The notes beneath the pieces were generated by a model that worked only from the letters and a program-made list of their open reading frames with translations, was not told the DNA's origin and made no database searches. A program made the translations under genes and the position numbers. From Bacillus safensis FO-36b (GTDB taxonomy: Bacteria > Bacillota > Bacilli > Bacillales > Bacillaceae), in assembly GCF_000691165.1 (NCBI RefSeq), contig NZ_ASJD01000008.1, positions 1-64,000 of the forward strand: 64,000 bases of DNA, read 5' to 3'. The number at the start of each line of letters is the position of its first letter. Within the stretch, counting starts at the first letter, position 1. This document shows positions 1 to 8,583 of the stretch, in pieces.

Positions 1-765
<765 letters not shown>

Positions 766-780
766 AATATAAAAATAGTT

Positions 781-813
781 AAAAGCTTGTAGACAAAGTC
801 TACAAGCTTTTTT
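781..813 (+). terminator. Terminator of the collagen-like gene
   Basis: Perfect 14-bp stem (781-794 with 798-811) with loop AAA, ending in a run of T. The T run shows on the + strand, so it ends the collagen-like gene. Confidence 0.9.
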
Positions 814-1532
814 GTATAATAAGCGTAATAACACAATTCTGTTGTAAGAGAGAAAACTCGGAAAACCACAAAAAATTTATGTTTCGTAATCTATCCTTGT
901 AATTATAATATTTAAGAGCAACCAGTGTAAATAAAAAATGAACGAAACACAACTTTACAAAACGTATAGGCAAAATTAAAACAGACCCTACATGGTCTGC
1001 TTTTTTATGGGGACGGATTGGGGACCAACCCTTTCAGTTTTGTTCAGAAATGAAAATATTTATTCAGAAAGGCTCATCATAGAACCTTATTAAATCAGTC
1101 TTTTTCAGAGAACGTAAGTTTGCTTCGGGTGATGTCGTTCACTCTGCCAGCGTAGAGGTCGCTGACTCTAGCATAGCTTTTAGAGTATGTTCATTTCATG
1201 CTCCTTTAATACCCACAAAACGCTCACGAATCACCCAAAATTTAAAAATATTTTATGATCTTGTATTATTTTTTAGTATGAAAACCTCTATAAATCAAGG
1301 TTGATGATCTACAAAGACATATAAAGATAATATAAGTTATGATCCGCACCCAAGTACACCCGTAGGAACGCTATCAGTACTTTCTCTTCTTTTTTGTACT
1401 AAATCTATTTTTAGAAAGCTATGTTATTTCTTGTGTTACAAGATCCCTATGTATAATTCTGTACTGCCATGTTAATCCTCTTTTAATACACTCTACATAA
1501 ACATACCTTTTATAGATAAGTATGTTTGCATT
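814..1532. other. Long intergenic region without a recognisable gene
   Basis: AT-rich stretch with many stops in all frames. The only clear structure is a weak hairpin at 982-999 (stem CAGACC/GGTCTG) followed by a T run at 1001-1006, which could be a terminator remnant of a lost gene. A GGGGACGGATTGGGGACC segment at 1009-1026 is locally G-rich but has no partner in this window. The region separates the surface-protein gene from the Rap-toxin island. Confidence 0.4.
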
Positions 1533-1548
1533 TTGCGGGATACCGAAA
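1533..1548 (+). promoter_or_regulatory. Putative ComA box upstream of rap
   Basis: TTGCGG-GATA-CCGAAA matches the ComA dyad TTGCGG-N4-CCGCAA at 11 of 12 arm positions. It lies about 20 bases upstream of a -35-like TTGACT (1567-1572), where ComA activates several B. subtilis rap genes. This suggests competence/quorum control of the rap-phr pair. Similarity only; binding is inferred. Confidence 0.6.
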
Positions 1549-1566
1549 ACTTTTAAAATGAACACC

Positions 1567-1594
1567 TTGACTTTACATATGTTGTAAATATCAT
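1567..1594 (+). promoter_or_regulatory. Probable sigma-A promoter of rap-phr
   Basis: -35 TTGACT (1567-1572) and -10 TATCAT (1589-1594) with a 16-bp spacer, 42 bases before the rap start codon and just downstream of the ComA-like box. Confidence 0.5.
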
Positions 1595-1636
1595 GTTAAA
1601 ATTATACAAAGGAAATGACAGCAAGGGGGTAATGGT

Positions 1637-2728
1637 ATGTCGAATTTGATTTCTTCTGTAGATGTAGCAAACACTCTCAACAAATGGTATCTACATATTA
1701 AAAAGAGGGAAGTCTCACAAGCAGTAGAGTTGAGGGATGAGATTCAAGAAATGTTAGGCGAAATGGAAGAAAATCAAGATGTTTTACTCTATTTCAATAT
1801 TCTTGATTACAGATTTAAGGTGCTTATGGAAGATTTAGTGGGTCAACCAACAATAACAGAAAGTGAAAGAGTCAAAACAGATGACATGCTAAGGTTTTAC
1901 TTTTATCTTTTCAAAGGTATGTATGAGAGTGCAAAGAATAACTATTCAGAAGCCCTAGTCCTATTCAGAGTAGCTGAGAGACAATTAGATAAGGTACATG
2001 ATGAAATTGAAAAGGCTGAGTTCCATTATAAAATTGGCACACTCTACTATTTCAATAAGGTCACGCTCCTTTCTCACCATCATCTACAAACAGCAAAGGA
2101 CATCTACAAAGGTCATGAAGGCTACAGCATACAGACCATAAACTGTAATATGTTGTTGGCACTGAATTTGATTGATGATGGTAGACTAGACAAAGCTGAA
2201 CGAATGCTTTTGGATTGTGTCGATAGACTGATTGAAAAGAATGATAAGAGATTGTTAGCGTTGGCTTATTATGATTTAGGCTTCCTCAAAATTCAGGATG
2301 ACCACCATATAGAAGCAATTGAATATTTCAACAAAGCAATTTGCGCAGATGATCTAAAACAGTCAGCTCCTGTTTCATACTTACAATGTGCGTACGAATT
2401 TGCAAGATCAAGCTACAAATCAAATCAGTTGAATCAGGCAATAAGTTGGGTTGCTGAGGGGAAAAGCTTCTCTAAAGAACAGCAAAACACAAACTTTATT
2501 TTGAAATTCAATATCCTTGAGAAATGTTATACAACACCACGGGAAAGCTATGAGGACATCAAGAAAGGGCTATGTCTTTTGGAAGAAAGAAAGGCATATG
2601 TTGATATAGAGGCTTTAGCTCCTGATGTTGCCTCCATATATAAAAAGTTAAATCTTTATGAAGAAAGTAACTACTTCTTGGAATTGGCTTTGAAATCTTG
2701 TACGCTTATAGGAAAGGAGGTCATATGA
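1637..2728 (+). CDS. Rap family response-regulator aspartate phosphatase / regulator
   Basis: 363 residues, typical Rap length. The N-terminal ~75 residues form the three-helix Rap domain (start VANTLNKWYLHIKK), followed by TPR-like helical repeats, for example near ALAYYDLGFLKI and EAIEYFNKAI. Rap proteins act in the cytoplasm: they dephosphorylate Spo0F-P or block ComA/DegU DNA binding, and are inhibited by a re-imported Phr peptide. Start chosen at ATG 1637 behind AAGGGGGT. The 3' end adjoins the phr gene, the classic rap-phr cassette. An LXG toxin gene follows, resembling the B. subtilis rapH-yezG-yeeF neighbourhood. The target (Spo0F, ComA or DegU) cannot be told from sequence. Confidence 0.92.
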   Translation: MSNLISSVDVANTLNKWYLHIKKREVSQAVELRDEIQEMLGEMEENQDVLLYFNILDYRFKVLMEDLVGQPTITESERVKTDDMLRFYFYLFKGMYESAKNNYSEALVLFRVAERQLDKVHDEIEKAEFHYKIGTLYYFNKVTLLSHHHLQTAKDIYKGHEGYSIQTINCNMLLALNLIDDGRLDKAERMLLDCVDRLIEKNDKRLLALAYYDLGFLKIQDDHHIEAIEYFNKAICADDLKQSAPVSYLQCAYEFARSSYKSNQLNQAISWVAEGKSFSKEQQNTNFILKFNILEKCYTTPRESYEDIKKGLCLLEERKAYVDIEALAPDVASIYKKLNLYEESNYFLELALKSCTLIGKEVI

Positions 2729-2730
2729 TC

Positions 2731-2865
2731 ATGAAAAAAATAATGATGATGATTACTACCGCTTTGCTATTAGGTGCAATTCTTGGAATGCCTACTGGAC
2801 AACAAACTCAGGCAGATGCTAAAAATGAGGTAGTGTTGCTTTTCTCTAGAGGTGCAGGGTCATAG
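2731..2865 (+). CDS. Phr signalling peptide precursor paired with the first Rap
   Basis: 44 codons starting at ATG 2731, 10 bases after a strong GGAAAGGAGG inside the 3' end of rap; an alternative ATG at 2725 overlaps the rap stop. Lys-rich start, hydrophobic core (ITTALLLGAILG), a likely signal-peptidase site around QTQADA, then a short tail ending LLFSRGAGS. Phr precursors are exported and cut to a penta- or hexapeptide near the C-terminus; SRGAG has the basic second residue seen in several Phr pentapeptides (ARNQT, ERGMT, QRGMI). If SRGAG is the signal, one extra serine follows it. Function is by position and architecture. Confidence 0.85.
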   Translation: MKKIMMMITTALLLGAILGMPTGQQTQADAKNEVVLLFSRGAGS

Positions 2866-2936
2866 AAAGGATAAGATTTAATCCATCACTACAGAAGATA
2901 ATTGGTTAAAAAACGATAAAGTGGATTAAAGTGTCA

Positions 2937-2988
2937 GACTCCTTATGGTATTCTAGTAAAAGAATATTCCATAAAAGGAGTCTTTTTT
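2937..2988 (+). terminator. Terminator hairpin that also carries the toxin ribosome-binding site
   Basis: Long imperfect hairpin: 2937-2954 (GACTCCTTATGGTATTCT) pairs with 2961-2982, loop AGTAAA, followed by six T. It looks like the rap-phr terminator, yet its 3' arm contains AAAAGGAG (2973-2980), the only good Shine-Dalgarno for the toxin start at 2991. When folded, it would both stop transcription and hide that site. Confidence 0.7.
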
Positions 2989-2990
2989 AT

Positions 2991-4916
2991 ATGAAAATAT
3001 TAGATGCTCCATCTTTACTGTCAGCTGTCGAACAAAGGTCAAAAGCCTATCAGGAGCTTCGAGACGAAATGCAGCATGTGAAAAAAGCATTAAAAAGTGT
3101 GTCGGGATTAGGTGATGAATTTACTGGAAAAGGTGCAGACAATATCAAAGCCTTTTATGAGGATCTTGCGCTTTACACAGACACTTATCTTGATTTTATT
3201 GATATGCAAAAAGCTTTTTTAGATGGGGTAAAAGGAAAGCTTGATGATGAATCGTTAGGCGGGAGTACATTTATTGATGAGCATTTCTTAGACGCTCAAC
3301 TGAAACAAGGGATTCAGAATAATAAAGATATGGTCAAGGAACAAAAAGAAGCCCTATCCACTATTTTTGATGACATCAGTGATCTCATAGAACTGAATGT
3401 ATTTTCAAGTAAAGAGGTCAATGAACATTTAGACGATGCCAATAAAAAAAGAAAAGAGGCAATTGATGCTGTACATAAATTAGATCATGCCCTAAAAACA
3501 GAATACGAAAAATCAGAAGCGATTGAGAAACATCTTGCAACTTTTTATGCAAAAATGATGGCTGCTACAGGAAAAGGGAAAAATGCGCAGCCAATGTATT
3601 ACGATGCAAAAGCATTTCATGAGACAGATGTGTACAAGAATCATGATAAAATCGATGCACAGGTGAAAGCATATTTAAAATTGAAAAAAGAAGAAAAAGA
3701 GAAACGAAGAATCAAAGAATTGAAAGAAAAACTCAACGATCCTTCGTGTATATCAGAAGAGAAATACTTTGAGATTGTAAACGAAATTGGATATGAGAAT
3801 CTTTCTTACGATCAAAAAATGTATTACAGCCAGCTTCTCCAGATCAAAGCGCAGGAAGAAGCATCAGAGGGGTTCGTTGATGTTGTAAAAGGTGCAGCAG
3901 TTGGTCTATATGATGTGGCCAAAGATACAGTAGTTGGCATCTACGATCTTGTGACAGATCCTGGAGGTGCCGTTGAATCGGTCGTAACGGCTGTTTCTCA
4001 TCCAATTGAAACGTCGAAAGCGATTGGAAAGTCGATTTCAGACTCATTCCAAAAAGAAGTCGTCAATGGTGATGCATATTCTCGATCACACTGGTTCGCC
4101 TATGCGACTGGCTCTCTAGCAGAAATCGTCTTTGGTTCTAAAGGGGCAGGTGCCATCACAAAAACGGGGACAACAGCGGCCAAAACAACGGTGAAGAAAG
4201 GACTTGAACAAGGAGCAAAATCATTAGACAGAGTCTCTATTCCGAATCTATTGCCATACTCACCAAAGTTTCAAATGGCTGGCGGCCCGAAGCTGCCGTA
4301 TAACGTGTTTGACGGAGAAAATCTCAAAAATAAACTCCTCTATATGGCAAAGCGTCTAGACAACAATTCAGGATACGGCATCTCTAAGACAGGCAGACGA
4401 TTACCGGCACCAAAATCACCACCGACTGTTGTTAGCTACGGAGATCACTATGTGAGATGGAAACGGAAGAAAGTATTAAAACCGAATGTCGTTTATTCAA
4501 CAAAGCAAGGCTACACCTACACAACCGATCACTACGGACGTATTGTCAAAGTCGAAGCAAGTGATTTAAAATACGGAGAGGTCAAAAGAAACCAATACGC
4601 TCAGTCCAATTCAGGTAAGCCAGATCGATTACTAGATGATGACGGAGGTCATTTAATCGCGTCTATTTTTAAAGGATCAGGCGATATTGATAATCTACTT
4701 CCAATGAATTCACAGATTAATCGAAGCGGCGGGAAATGGTATCAGATGGAGCAGGAATGGTTGTCTGCACTCAAGGAGGTTCCGCCTGAAAAAGTCTCTG
4801 TCTATATTGAGGCAGTCTACCATTCAGACTCCTTAAGGCCTTCAGCTTTCGAAGTAAAATATAAAATAGGGGAAAGCACAGATTATATTTATATAAAAAA
4901 TGAGTATGGAGGTTAA
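2991..4916 (+). CDS. LXG polymorphic toxin with C-terminal nuclease domain (YeeF-like)
   Basis: 641 residues from ATG 2991; a GTG at 2931 is in frame but lies inside the terminator hairpin. Residues 1 to about 200 are a helical LXG domain (starts MKILDAPSLLSAVEQRSKAY), the export module of toxins secreted by the Bacillus type VII (Yuk/Ess) system. A linker follows with KGAAVGLYDVAKDTVVGIYD, then from about residue 400 a pretoxin region (SIPNLLPYSPKFQMAGGPKL). The tip has the Endonuclea_NS_2-type motif DGGHLIASIF, with the candidate catalytic His near residue 554, and NLLPMNSQINRSGGKWY. It likely degrades nucleic acid in competing cells. The immunity gene starts 5 bases after the stop. Closest remembered relative is B. 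subtilis YeeF. Confidence 0.9.
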   Translation: MKILDAPSLLSAVEQRSKAYQELRDEMQHVKKALKSVSGLGDEFTGKGADNIKAFYEDLALYTDTYLDFIDMQKAFLDGVKGKLDDESLGGSTFIDEHFLDAQLKQGIQNNKDMVKEQKEALSTIFDDISDLIELNVFSSKEVNEHLDDANKKRKEAIDAVHKLDHALKTEYEKSEAIEKHLATFYAKMMAATGKGKNAQPMYYDAKAFHETDVYKNHDKIDAQVKAYLKLKKEEKEKRRIKELKEKLNDPSCISEEKYFEIVNEIGYENLSYDQKMYYSQLLQIKAQEEASEGFVDVVKGAAVGLYDVAKDTVVGIYDLVTDPGGAVESVVTAVSHPIETSKAIGKSISDSFQKEVVNGDAYSRSHWFAYATGSLAEIVFGSKGAGAITKTGTTAAKTTVKKGLEQGAKSLDRVSIPNLLPYSPKFQMAGGPKLPYNVFDGENLKNKLLYMAKRLDNNSGYGISKTGRRLPAPKSPPTVVSYGDHYVRWKRKKVLKPNVVYSTKQGYTYTTDHYGRIVKVEASDLKYGEVKRNQYAQSNSGKPDRLLDDDGGHLIASIFKGSGDIDNLLPMNSQINRSGGKWYQMEQEWLSALKEVPPEKVSVYIEAVYHSDSLRPSAFEVKYKIGESTDYIYIKNEYGG

Positions 4917-4921
4917 CCTTA

Positions 4922-5404
4922 GTGGAAACAAATAAAATGTCAGAACTCTATAAAGAAATTGCCGAGAATATACACGAAATCATACCAACTGAATGGCATA
5001 AAGTTTGGCTTTACTCCGAAGTGTTAAATGATTCATCAGAGGTTGCTTTTTATTTTTGCACTGATGAAGAGAAATATTTCTATGGCCATAATATTCCTGA
5101 CGACTTTCAAGTTAGTGAACGAGTATACGTTAATATTTTAATTAGAATGCAAGAGTTATTCATACAATTGAGAGAAGAATTTATAAAACATAATGAACAG
5201 GTATGGACAACAGCTACCCTTGAACTAGATCACACAGGAAAGCTATCAATTGAATTTGGTTATGATGATGTCTTAAATTCAGGTTTAAATGGATCACAAA
5301 GAAAAGCCATATGGGCATATGAGAATTTAGGAATATACCCAAAAAGAAAATCGGTTAGGGAATTTCTCGAAGAATATATAAAAAATAAAGAAGAAAACAA
5401 CTAA
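4922..5404 (+). CDS. YezG-type (DUF600) immunity protein for the LXG toxin
   Basis: 160 residues from GTG 4922, with GGAGGT at 4907-4912. Family features visible are an acidic helical N-terminus, IIPTEWHKVWLYSEV, and the C-terminal FGYDDV...RKAIWAYENLGIYP segment typical of DUF600/YezG. Its place immediately after the nuclease tip, within the same transcript, marks it as the cognate antitoxin that protects the producer by binding the nuclease. A related gene at 6308-6790 accompanies the second toxin tip. The function is well supported by family and context; specificity is inferred. Confidence 0.9.
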   Translation: METNKMSELYKEIAENIHEIIPTEWHKVWLYSEVLNDSSEVAFYFCTDEEKYFYGHNIPDDFQVSERVYVNILIRMQELFIQLREEFIKHNEQVWTTATLELDHTGKLSIEFGYDDVLNSGLNGSQRKAIWAYENLGIYPKRKSVREFLEEYIKNKEENN

Positions 5405-5411
5405 CACATTG

Positions 5412-5437
5412 CCCTCCTAATTTAAGGAGGGTTATTT
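5412..5437 (+). terminator. Terminator after first immunity gene
   Basis: Stem CCCTCCT (5412-5418) with AGGAGGG (5425-5431), loop AATTTA, then a T-rich tail. Ends the toxin-immunity transcript. Confidence 0.75.
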
Positions 5438-5549
5438 ATTGTTGAAGAAGATGTTGAAAGTGATACAGGAGCTTTTGGAATCTTACTTAGTGACGTTTTC
5501 TTGAAAGTGTTTAAGGTGAGAGGTTAAAAAACACCCTCTATTGGGGTGT
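5438..5549 (+). other. Short remnant between the two toxin cassettes, with a hairpin
   Basis: About 85 bases (5441-5527) are open in one frame up to a TAA at 5525-5527 and read VEEDVESDTGAFGILLSD, which I do not recognise. No ribosome-binding site precedes them. A small terminator-like hairpin follows: ACACCC (5531-5536) with GGGTGT (5544-5549) and a T-rich tail. It is probably the decayed 3' end of a former coding sequence left by recombination in this toxin locus. Confidence 0.35.
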
Positions 5550-5559
5550 CTTATTTTTA

Positions 5560-6303
5560 TTGGCTATTTTCTGTACGATGAAGAAAGGCCTTGAACAAGG
5601 AGCGAAATCATTAGAAAGAGTCTCTATTCCGAATCTATTGCCTTACTCACCAAAATTTCAAATGGCTGGTGGCCCGAAGCTGCCGTATAACGTGTTTGAC
5701 GGAGAAAATCTCAAAAATAAACTCCTCTCTATGGCAAAGCGTCTAGACAACAATTCAGGCTACGGTATCTCTAAGACAGGCAGACGCTTACCAGCACCAA
5801 AATCCCCGCCAACCGTTGTCAGTTACGGAGATCATTATGTGAGATGGAAACGTAAAAAAGTTTTAAAACCAAATGTTGTTTATTCAACAAAGCAAGGTTA
5901 CACCTACACAACCGATCACTACGGACGCATTGTCAAAGTCGAAGCAAGGGATTTAAAATACGGAGAGATCAAAAGAAACCAATATGCCCAATCCAATTCA
6001 GGAAAGCCGGATCGATTATCAAAAGATGACGGAGGTCACTTGATTGCCTCTATTTTTAAAGGGTCTGGGGATATTGATAACCTTGTTCCGATGAGTTCAC
6101 AGATTAATAGAAGTGGCGGGAAATGGTATGAGATGGAGCAACGGTGGTTGAAAGCTTTGAAAACCGATCCACCTAAAACTGTGACTGTTTCAATAAAAGC
6201 ATTTTATGAATCCGATTCGTTAAGACCATCTGAATTCCTAGTCAAATACAAGATAGACGGAAGAGTTTATACAGACACAATATATAACAGACCAGGAGGA
6301 TGA
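5560..6303 (+). CDS. Orphan toxin tip: second copy of the nuclease module without the LXG domain
   Basis: From about base 5575 the sequence repeats the first toxin from about base 4190 (KKGLEQGAKSLERVSIPNLL onward) at very high identity through DGGHLIASIFKGSGDIDNL, then diverges over the last ~55 residues. The LXG export domain is missing. No convincing ribosome-binding site precedes TTG 5560 or ATG 5578, so it may be silent or only weakly translated. The nuclease motif is intact. This is the arrangement of an orphan tip plus immunity gene, as seen at Rhs/CDI loci, which can replace the active tip by recombination through the shared segment. Not a frameshifted gene; the truncation is at the 5' end. 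Confidence 0.85.
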   Translation: MAIFCTMKKGLEQGAKSLERVSIPNLLPYSPKFQMAGGPKLPYNVFDGENLKNKLLSMAKRLDNNSGYGISKTGRRLPAPKSPPTVVSYGDHYVRWKRKKVLKPNVVYSTKQGYTYTTDHYGRIVKVEARDLKYGEIKRNQYAQSNSGKPDRLSKDDGGHLIASIFKGSGDIDNLVPMSSQINRSGGKWYEMEQRWLKALKTDPPKTVTVSIKAFYESDSLRPSEFLVKYKIDGRVYTDTIYNRPGG

Positions 6304-6307
6304 ACAA

Positions 6308-6790
6308 ATGGAAACAAAAGAGATGGAAAGCTTATATAGAGAAATAGCCAGAAATTTAAATGAAATGATTCCAGTGGAGTGGGATACAATTTGGATGTAT
6401 GCAGAAATGTTAGATGACTCTGCATCTGCTCTCTTTTATTTTACGGTTCCTAATAAAGAGGAATATTTTTATTCACACAATATCCCAGATCAATATCAGG
6501 TTAGTGAAGACATATATGATAGCCTGTTGATTAACTTACAAAGAAAGCTAAGACAGTTGAGGGAAGAGTATACTAAAGAACAATCAGATAAATGGACAAC
6601 TGTAAAAATGAAATTGACTTATTCAGGAAAAATGTCAACAGATTTTGGTTACGATGATGTATTTTCTTTAGGTATTGACAATATACAGAGAATAGCAGTT
6701 TGGGAATATGAAACGTTTGGATTTTTACCCGATGATGAGGAAGATAAAGAAGCCGTATTAAATTATATAAAAAATAAAGACGATAACTAA
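6308..6790 (+). CDS. Second YezG-type (DUF600) immunity protein
   Basis: 160 residues, four bases after the orphan toxin tip, with AGGAGG at 6295-6300. It is the same length as, and clearly homologous to, the first immunity protein (shared IPVEW, FYF, YDDV, YENxG-like positions) but much more diverged than the toxin regions are from each other. This matches toxin tips that differ mainly in their last ~55 residues. It likely protects against the second tip or a sister strain's toxin. A terminator follows. Confidence 0.88.
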   Translation: METKEMESLYREIARNLNEMIPVEWDTIWMYAEMLDDSASALFYFTVPNKEEYFYSHNIPDQYQVSEDIYDSLLINLQRKLRQLREEYTKEQSDKWTTVKMKLTYSGKMSTDFGYDDVFSLGIDNIQRIAVWEYETFGFLPDDEEDKEAVLNYIKNKDDN

Positions 6791-6796
6791 CGCACA

Positions 6797-6824
6797 ATAC
6801 CCTCCGATTAAGGAGGGTATTTGT
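6797..6824 (+). terminator. Terminator after second immunity gene
   Basis: Stem ATACCCTCC / GGAGGGTAT (6797-6820) followed by TTTG. It closely resembles the hairpin after the first immunity gene, in line with duplication of the whole cassette end. Confidence 0.75.
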
Positions 6825-6853
6825 CATATATGTTTCATAAAACCTCATTTCCA

Positions 6854-7315
6854 TTATCTAAACCGATAAACCGTCACTTCACAATCACCCAGCACCTCTT
6901 CAATCATCTCTTCCACAATCGTCCAATCGCCACCAGCCAATCCGCAGCCGATCCCGTATGGAATGGCGATGGATGTTTGGTTTTTCTCAGCAGGTGATTG
7001 TGTCACTGTATCCTTTAGGTGTTGAAAGCAGCTGCGTAAGGCATCGTAGTCTGTTTGCTTTCTTGTTCTTCCGTATCCAGCTTGGGCAAATAAGTTGGCA
7101 ATTGTTTTTCCGTCTTTTGTTGTGATGAGTTGAACGGAGCTTAACAAGTCATCTCCTTGTTCTGTACATAACTGTTTATAATCTTTGTACACATTCGGAT
7201 ATTTGCTTTTGATCTGTTTTGCTAATCCAGCGCCCATGACTCCTTTACAGTTCACCTGGTGACAGATGATGTCTTCGCTTGCCTCTAAAATGTTGCCATC
7301 CACCGTTTTGATCAT
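6854..7315 (-). CDS. Macro domain protein (ADP-ribose-1''-phosphate phosphatase-like)
   Basis: 153 residues. Start chosen at 7315 (MIKTVDGNILE) because AAGGGGT lies about 9 bases upstream; an upstream ATG at 7345 would place that site inside the gene. Ligand-binding features of macro domains are visible: GNILEA near the start, ICHQVNCKGVMGAGLA (Asn and Gly-rich loop) and IPYGIGCGLAGGDW near the end, matching the POA1/YmdB-like subgroup. Such proteins bind or hydrolyse ADP-ribose derivatives in the cytoplasm. It is a single gene, convergent with the toxin cassette; no link to the toxin is shown. Confidence 0.88.
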   Translation of the reverse strand: MIKTVDGNILEASEDIICHQVNCKGVMGAGLAKQIKSKYPNVYKDYKQLCTEQGDDLLSSVQLITTKDGKTIANLFAQAGYGRTRKQTDYDALRSCFQHLKDTVTQSPAEKNQTSIAIPYGIGCGLAGGDWTIVEEMIEEVLGDCEVTVYRFR

Positions 7316-7543
7316 ATGATGTAACCCCTTTTTGATAAAATGCAAACTTATGTTCTATTATAACAGTTTTGTTCCTGTGATTTAATAGCTTTTGATGAGT
7401 TTTTAGTTAGTACACGATGTTCAGGTGACAGCAAAGTGACAAACATGTCATATGATTCCATAGTTTGTTCGTTCGATCGATGGAGGCAGACATCTCATTT
7501 CAATTATCTTTATCATAAATCAAGTAAAAAGGGATGAAATGAG

Positions 7544-8125
7544 ATGCAGAGACTTAATGAAGATTTATTTAGGTGGGTGAATCAGTTCAGTATCGATCAT
7601 GGTTACTTGAATCCGATATTTATTGGACTAGCTGAATATACAGTGCTGCTGGCAGCGCTCATGTGTCTGTTCGTATGGTTTCAAAATCGCAGCAGGTACA
7701 ATAGGGCGATGGTCGTATCTGCCGGAGTGACCTTCATATTGGCAGAGTTACTTGGGAAAATCGCAGGGCTCCTTTATTTCAATCAGCAGCCCTTTGCAGA
7801 AATGAGCCACGTCAATCTTTTGATTCAAAAGGAAGTGAATAACTCGTTTCCAAGTGATCATACCATCTTTATTTTTTCAATTTGCCTGATCTTTTGGCTG
7901 TTTCACAAACGCCATATGTATTGGCTGATCATTGCGTGTGCTGTTGGTTTTTCAAGGATTTGGGTAGGTGTTCATTATCCATTAGATGTCTTAGCAGGAG
8001 CTGCTATAGCGTGTTTAACAGCCGCCGCCGTTGTATATTTGCCGCTATGCCAAAAGAGCGTAGATGCCCTCTTGTCATGTTATGAATGGCTTGAACAAAA
8101 ATTGGTAGGGAAGAGAACAAAATAA
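7544..8125 (+). CDS. bcrC: PAP2-family undecaprenyl-diphosphatase, BcrC-like
   Basis: 193 residues, with about five membrane segments. PAP2 catalytic motifs are present: NNSFPSDHT (PSDH) and SRIWVGVHYPLDVLAG (SRxxxGxHxxxD). The KIAGLLYFNQQPFAE stretch fits the first, less conserved motif of the BcrC branch. The enzyme dephosphorylates undecaprenyl pyrophosphate on the outer face of the membrane, recycling the cell-wall lipid carrier and giving bacitracin tolerance. Stand-alone gene behind AAAAGGGATGA. A sigma-X/M promoter would be expected from B. subtilis, but I saw no clear ECF consensus upstream. Confidence 0.85.
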   Translation: MQRLNEDLFRWVNQFSIDHGYLNPIFIGLAEYTVLLAALMCLFVWFQNRSRYNRAMVVSAGVTFILAELLGKIAGLLYFNQQPFAEMSHVNLLIQKEVNNSFPSDHTIFIFSICLIFWLFHKRHMYWLIIACAVGFSRIWVGVHYPLDVLAGAAIACLTAAAVVYLPLCQKSVDALLSCYEWLEQKLVGKRTK

Positions 8126-8141
8126 CATTGTTGCAGCAAAA

Positions 8142-8180
8142 TACCCCGATCTGTTAACGCTGAGATCGGGGTACTGTTTA
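8142..8180. terminator. Bidirectional terminator between bcrC and fra
   Basis: Perfect 11-bp stem TACCCCGATCT (8142-8152) / AGATCGGGGTA (8163-8173) between convergent genes; T-rich on the + strand and A-rich upstream. Confidence 0.85.
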
Positions 8181-8549
8181 TTTTCGCCAAAACGTTGAAC
8201 AATCCGCTTTGTCTTCTATATTAAATTCGATGATTTTTTTTAGGAGAGGATAATCAACTGGCAAGCTTTCTTTCATGCGAAACAGATTTTTCCCATGATC
8301 GTACCCAGCTTGTACAATGTCAGCTGAAAATTGATCAATTCCTTTTGCTTCTGGTGCGACAGAAATGTGATGTTTTGTCACGCTAAACCCAATAATAAAT
8401 GTGCCGTGATCTGTGAACATGGGCTGATTCCAAGCAATTCTTGGCTCTAATTGAGGGAATGTGTCTTCTACCCATTGTAAGATGTCTTGAGTGCGCTGCT
8501 TCAGCTCTGGGTTACCGATTTTGCTGATATATTCTTCAAACACATGCAT
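8178..8549 (-). CDS. fra: Frataxin-like iron chaperone (YdhG/Fra, DUF1801)
   Basis: 123 residues. The segments WNQPMFTDHGTFIIGFSV and EFNIEDKADCSTFWRK match what I recall of B. subtilis Fra (YdhG), which delivers iron for Fe-S cluster and heme assembly. The DUF1801 fold resembles frataxin. Start ATG 8549 has GGGAGGAT 6-13 bases upstream. The nearest promoter on this strand lies upstream of the tRNA-like RNA (8584-8779), and no terminator separates the two, so that RNA would form the 5' leader of the fra transcript. Confidence 0.85.
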   Translation of the reverse strand: MHVFEEYISKIGNPELKQRTQDILQWVEDTFPQLEPRIAWNQPMFTDHGTFIIGFSVTKHHISVAPEAKGIDQFSADIVQAGYDHGKNLFRMKESLPVDYPLLKKIIEFNIEDKADCSTFWRK

Positions 8550-8583
8550 GATATTTTATCCTCCCAATCCATCTACCTCATAA

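Noticed and set aside
1009..1026. REP/RAYT-type palindrome (GGGGACGGATTGGGGACC)
   Set aside because: No inverted partner nearby and no RAYT transposase in the window.
2931..2990. GTG 2931 as the LXG toxin start
   Set aside because: No ribosome-binding site, and the added residues are just the translated terminator hairpin.
5560..6303. Frameshifted second full LXG toxin
   Set aside because: There is no LXG-coding sequence upstream in any frame; only the tip region was copied.
6854..7315. Macro-domain protein as antitoxin of a DarT-like toxin
   Set aside because: No DarT homologue lies beside it, and it is oriented away from the toxin cassette as a single gene.
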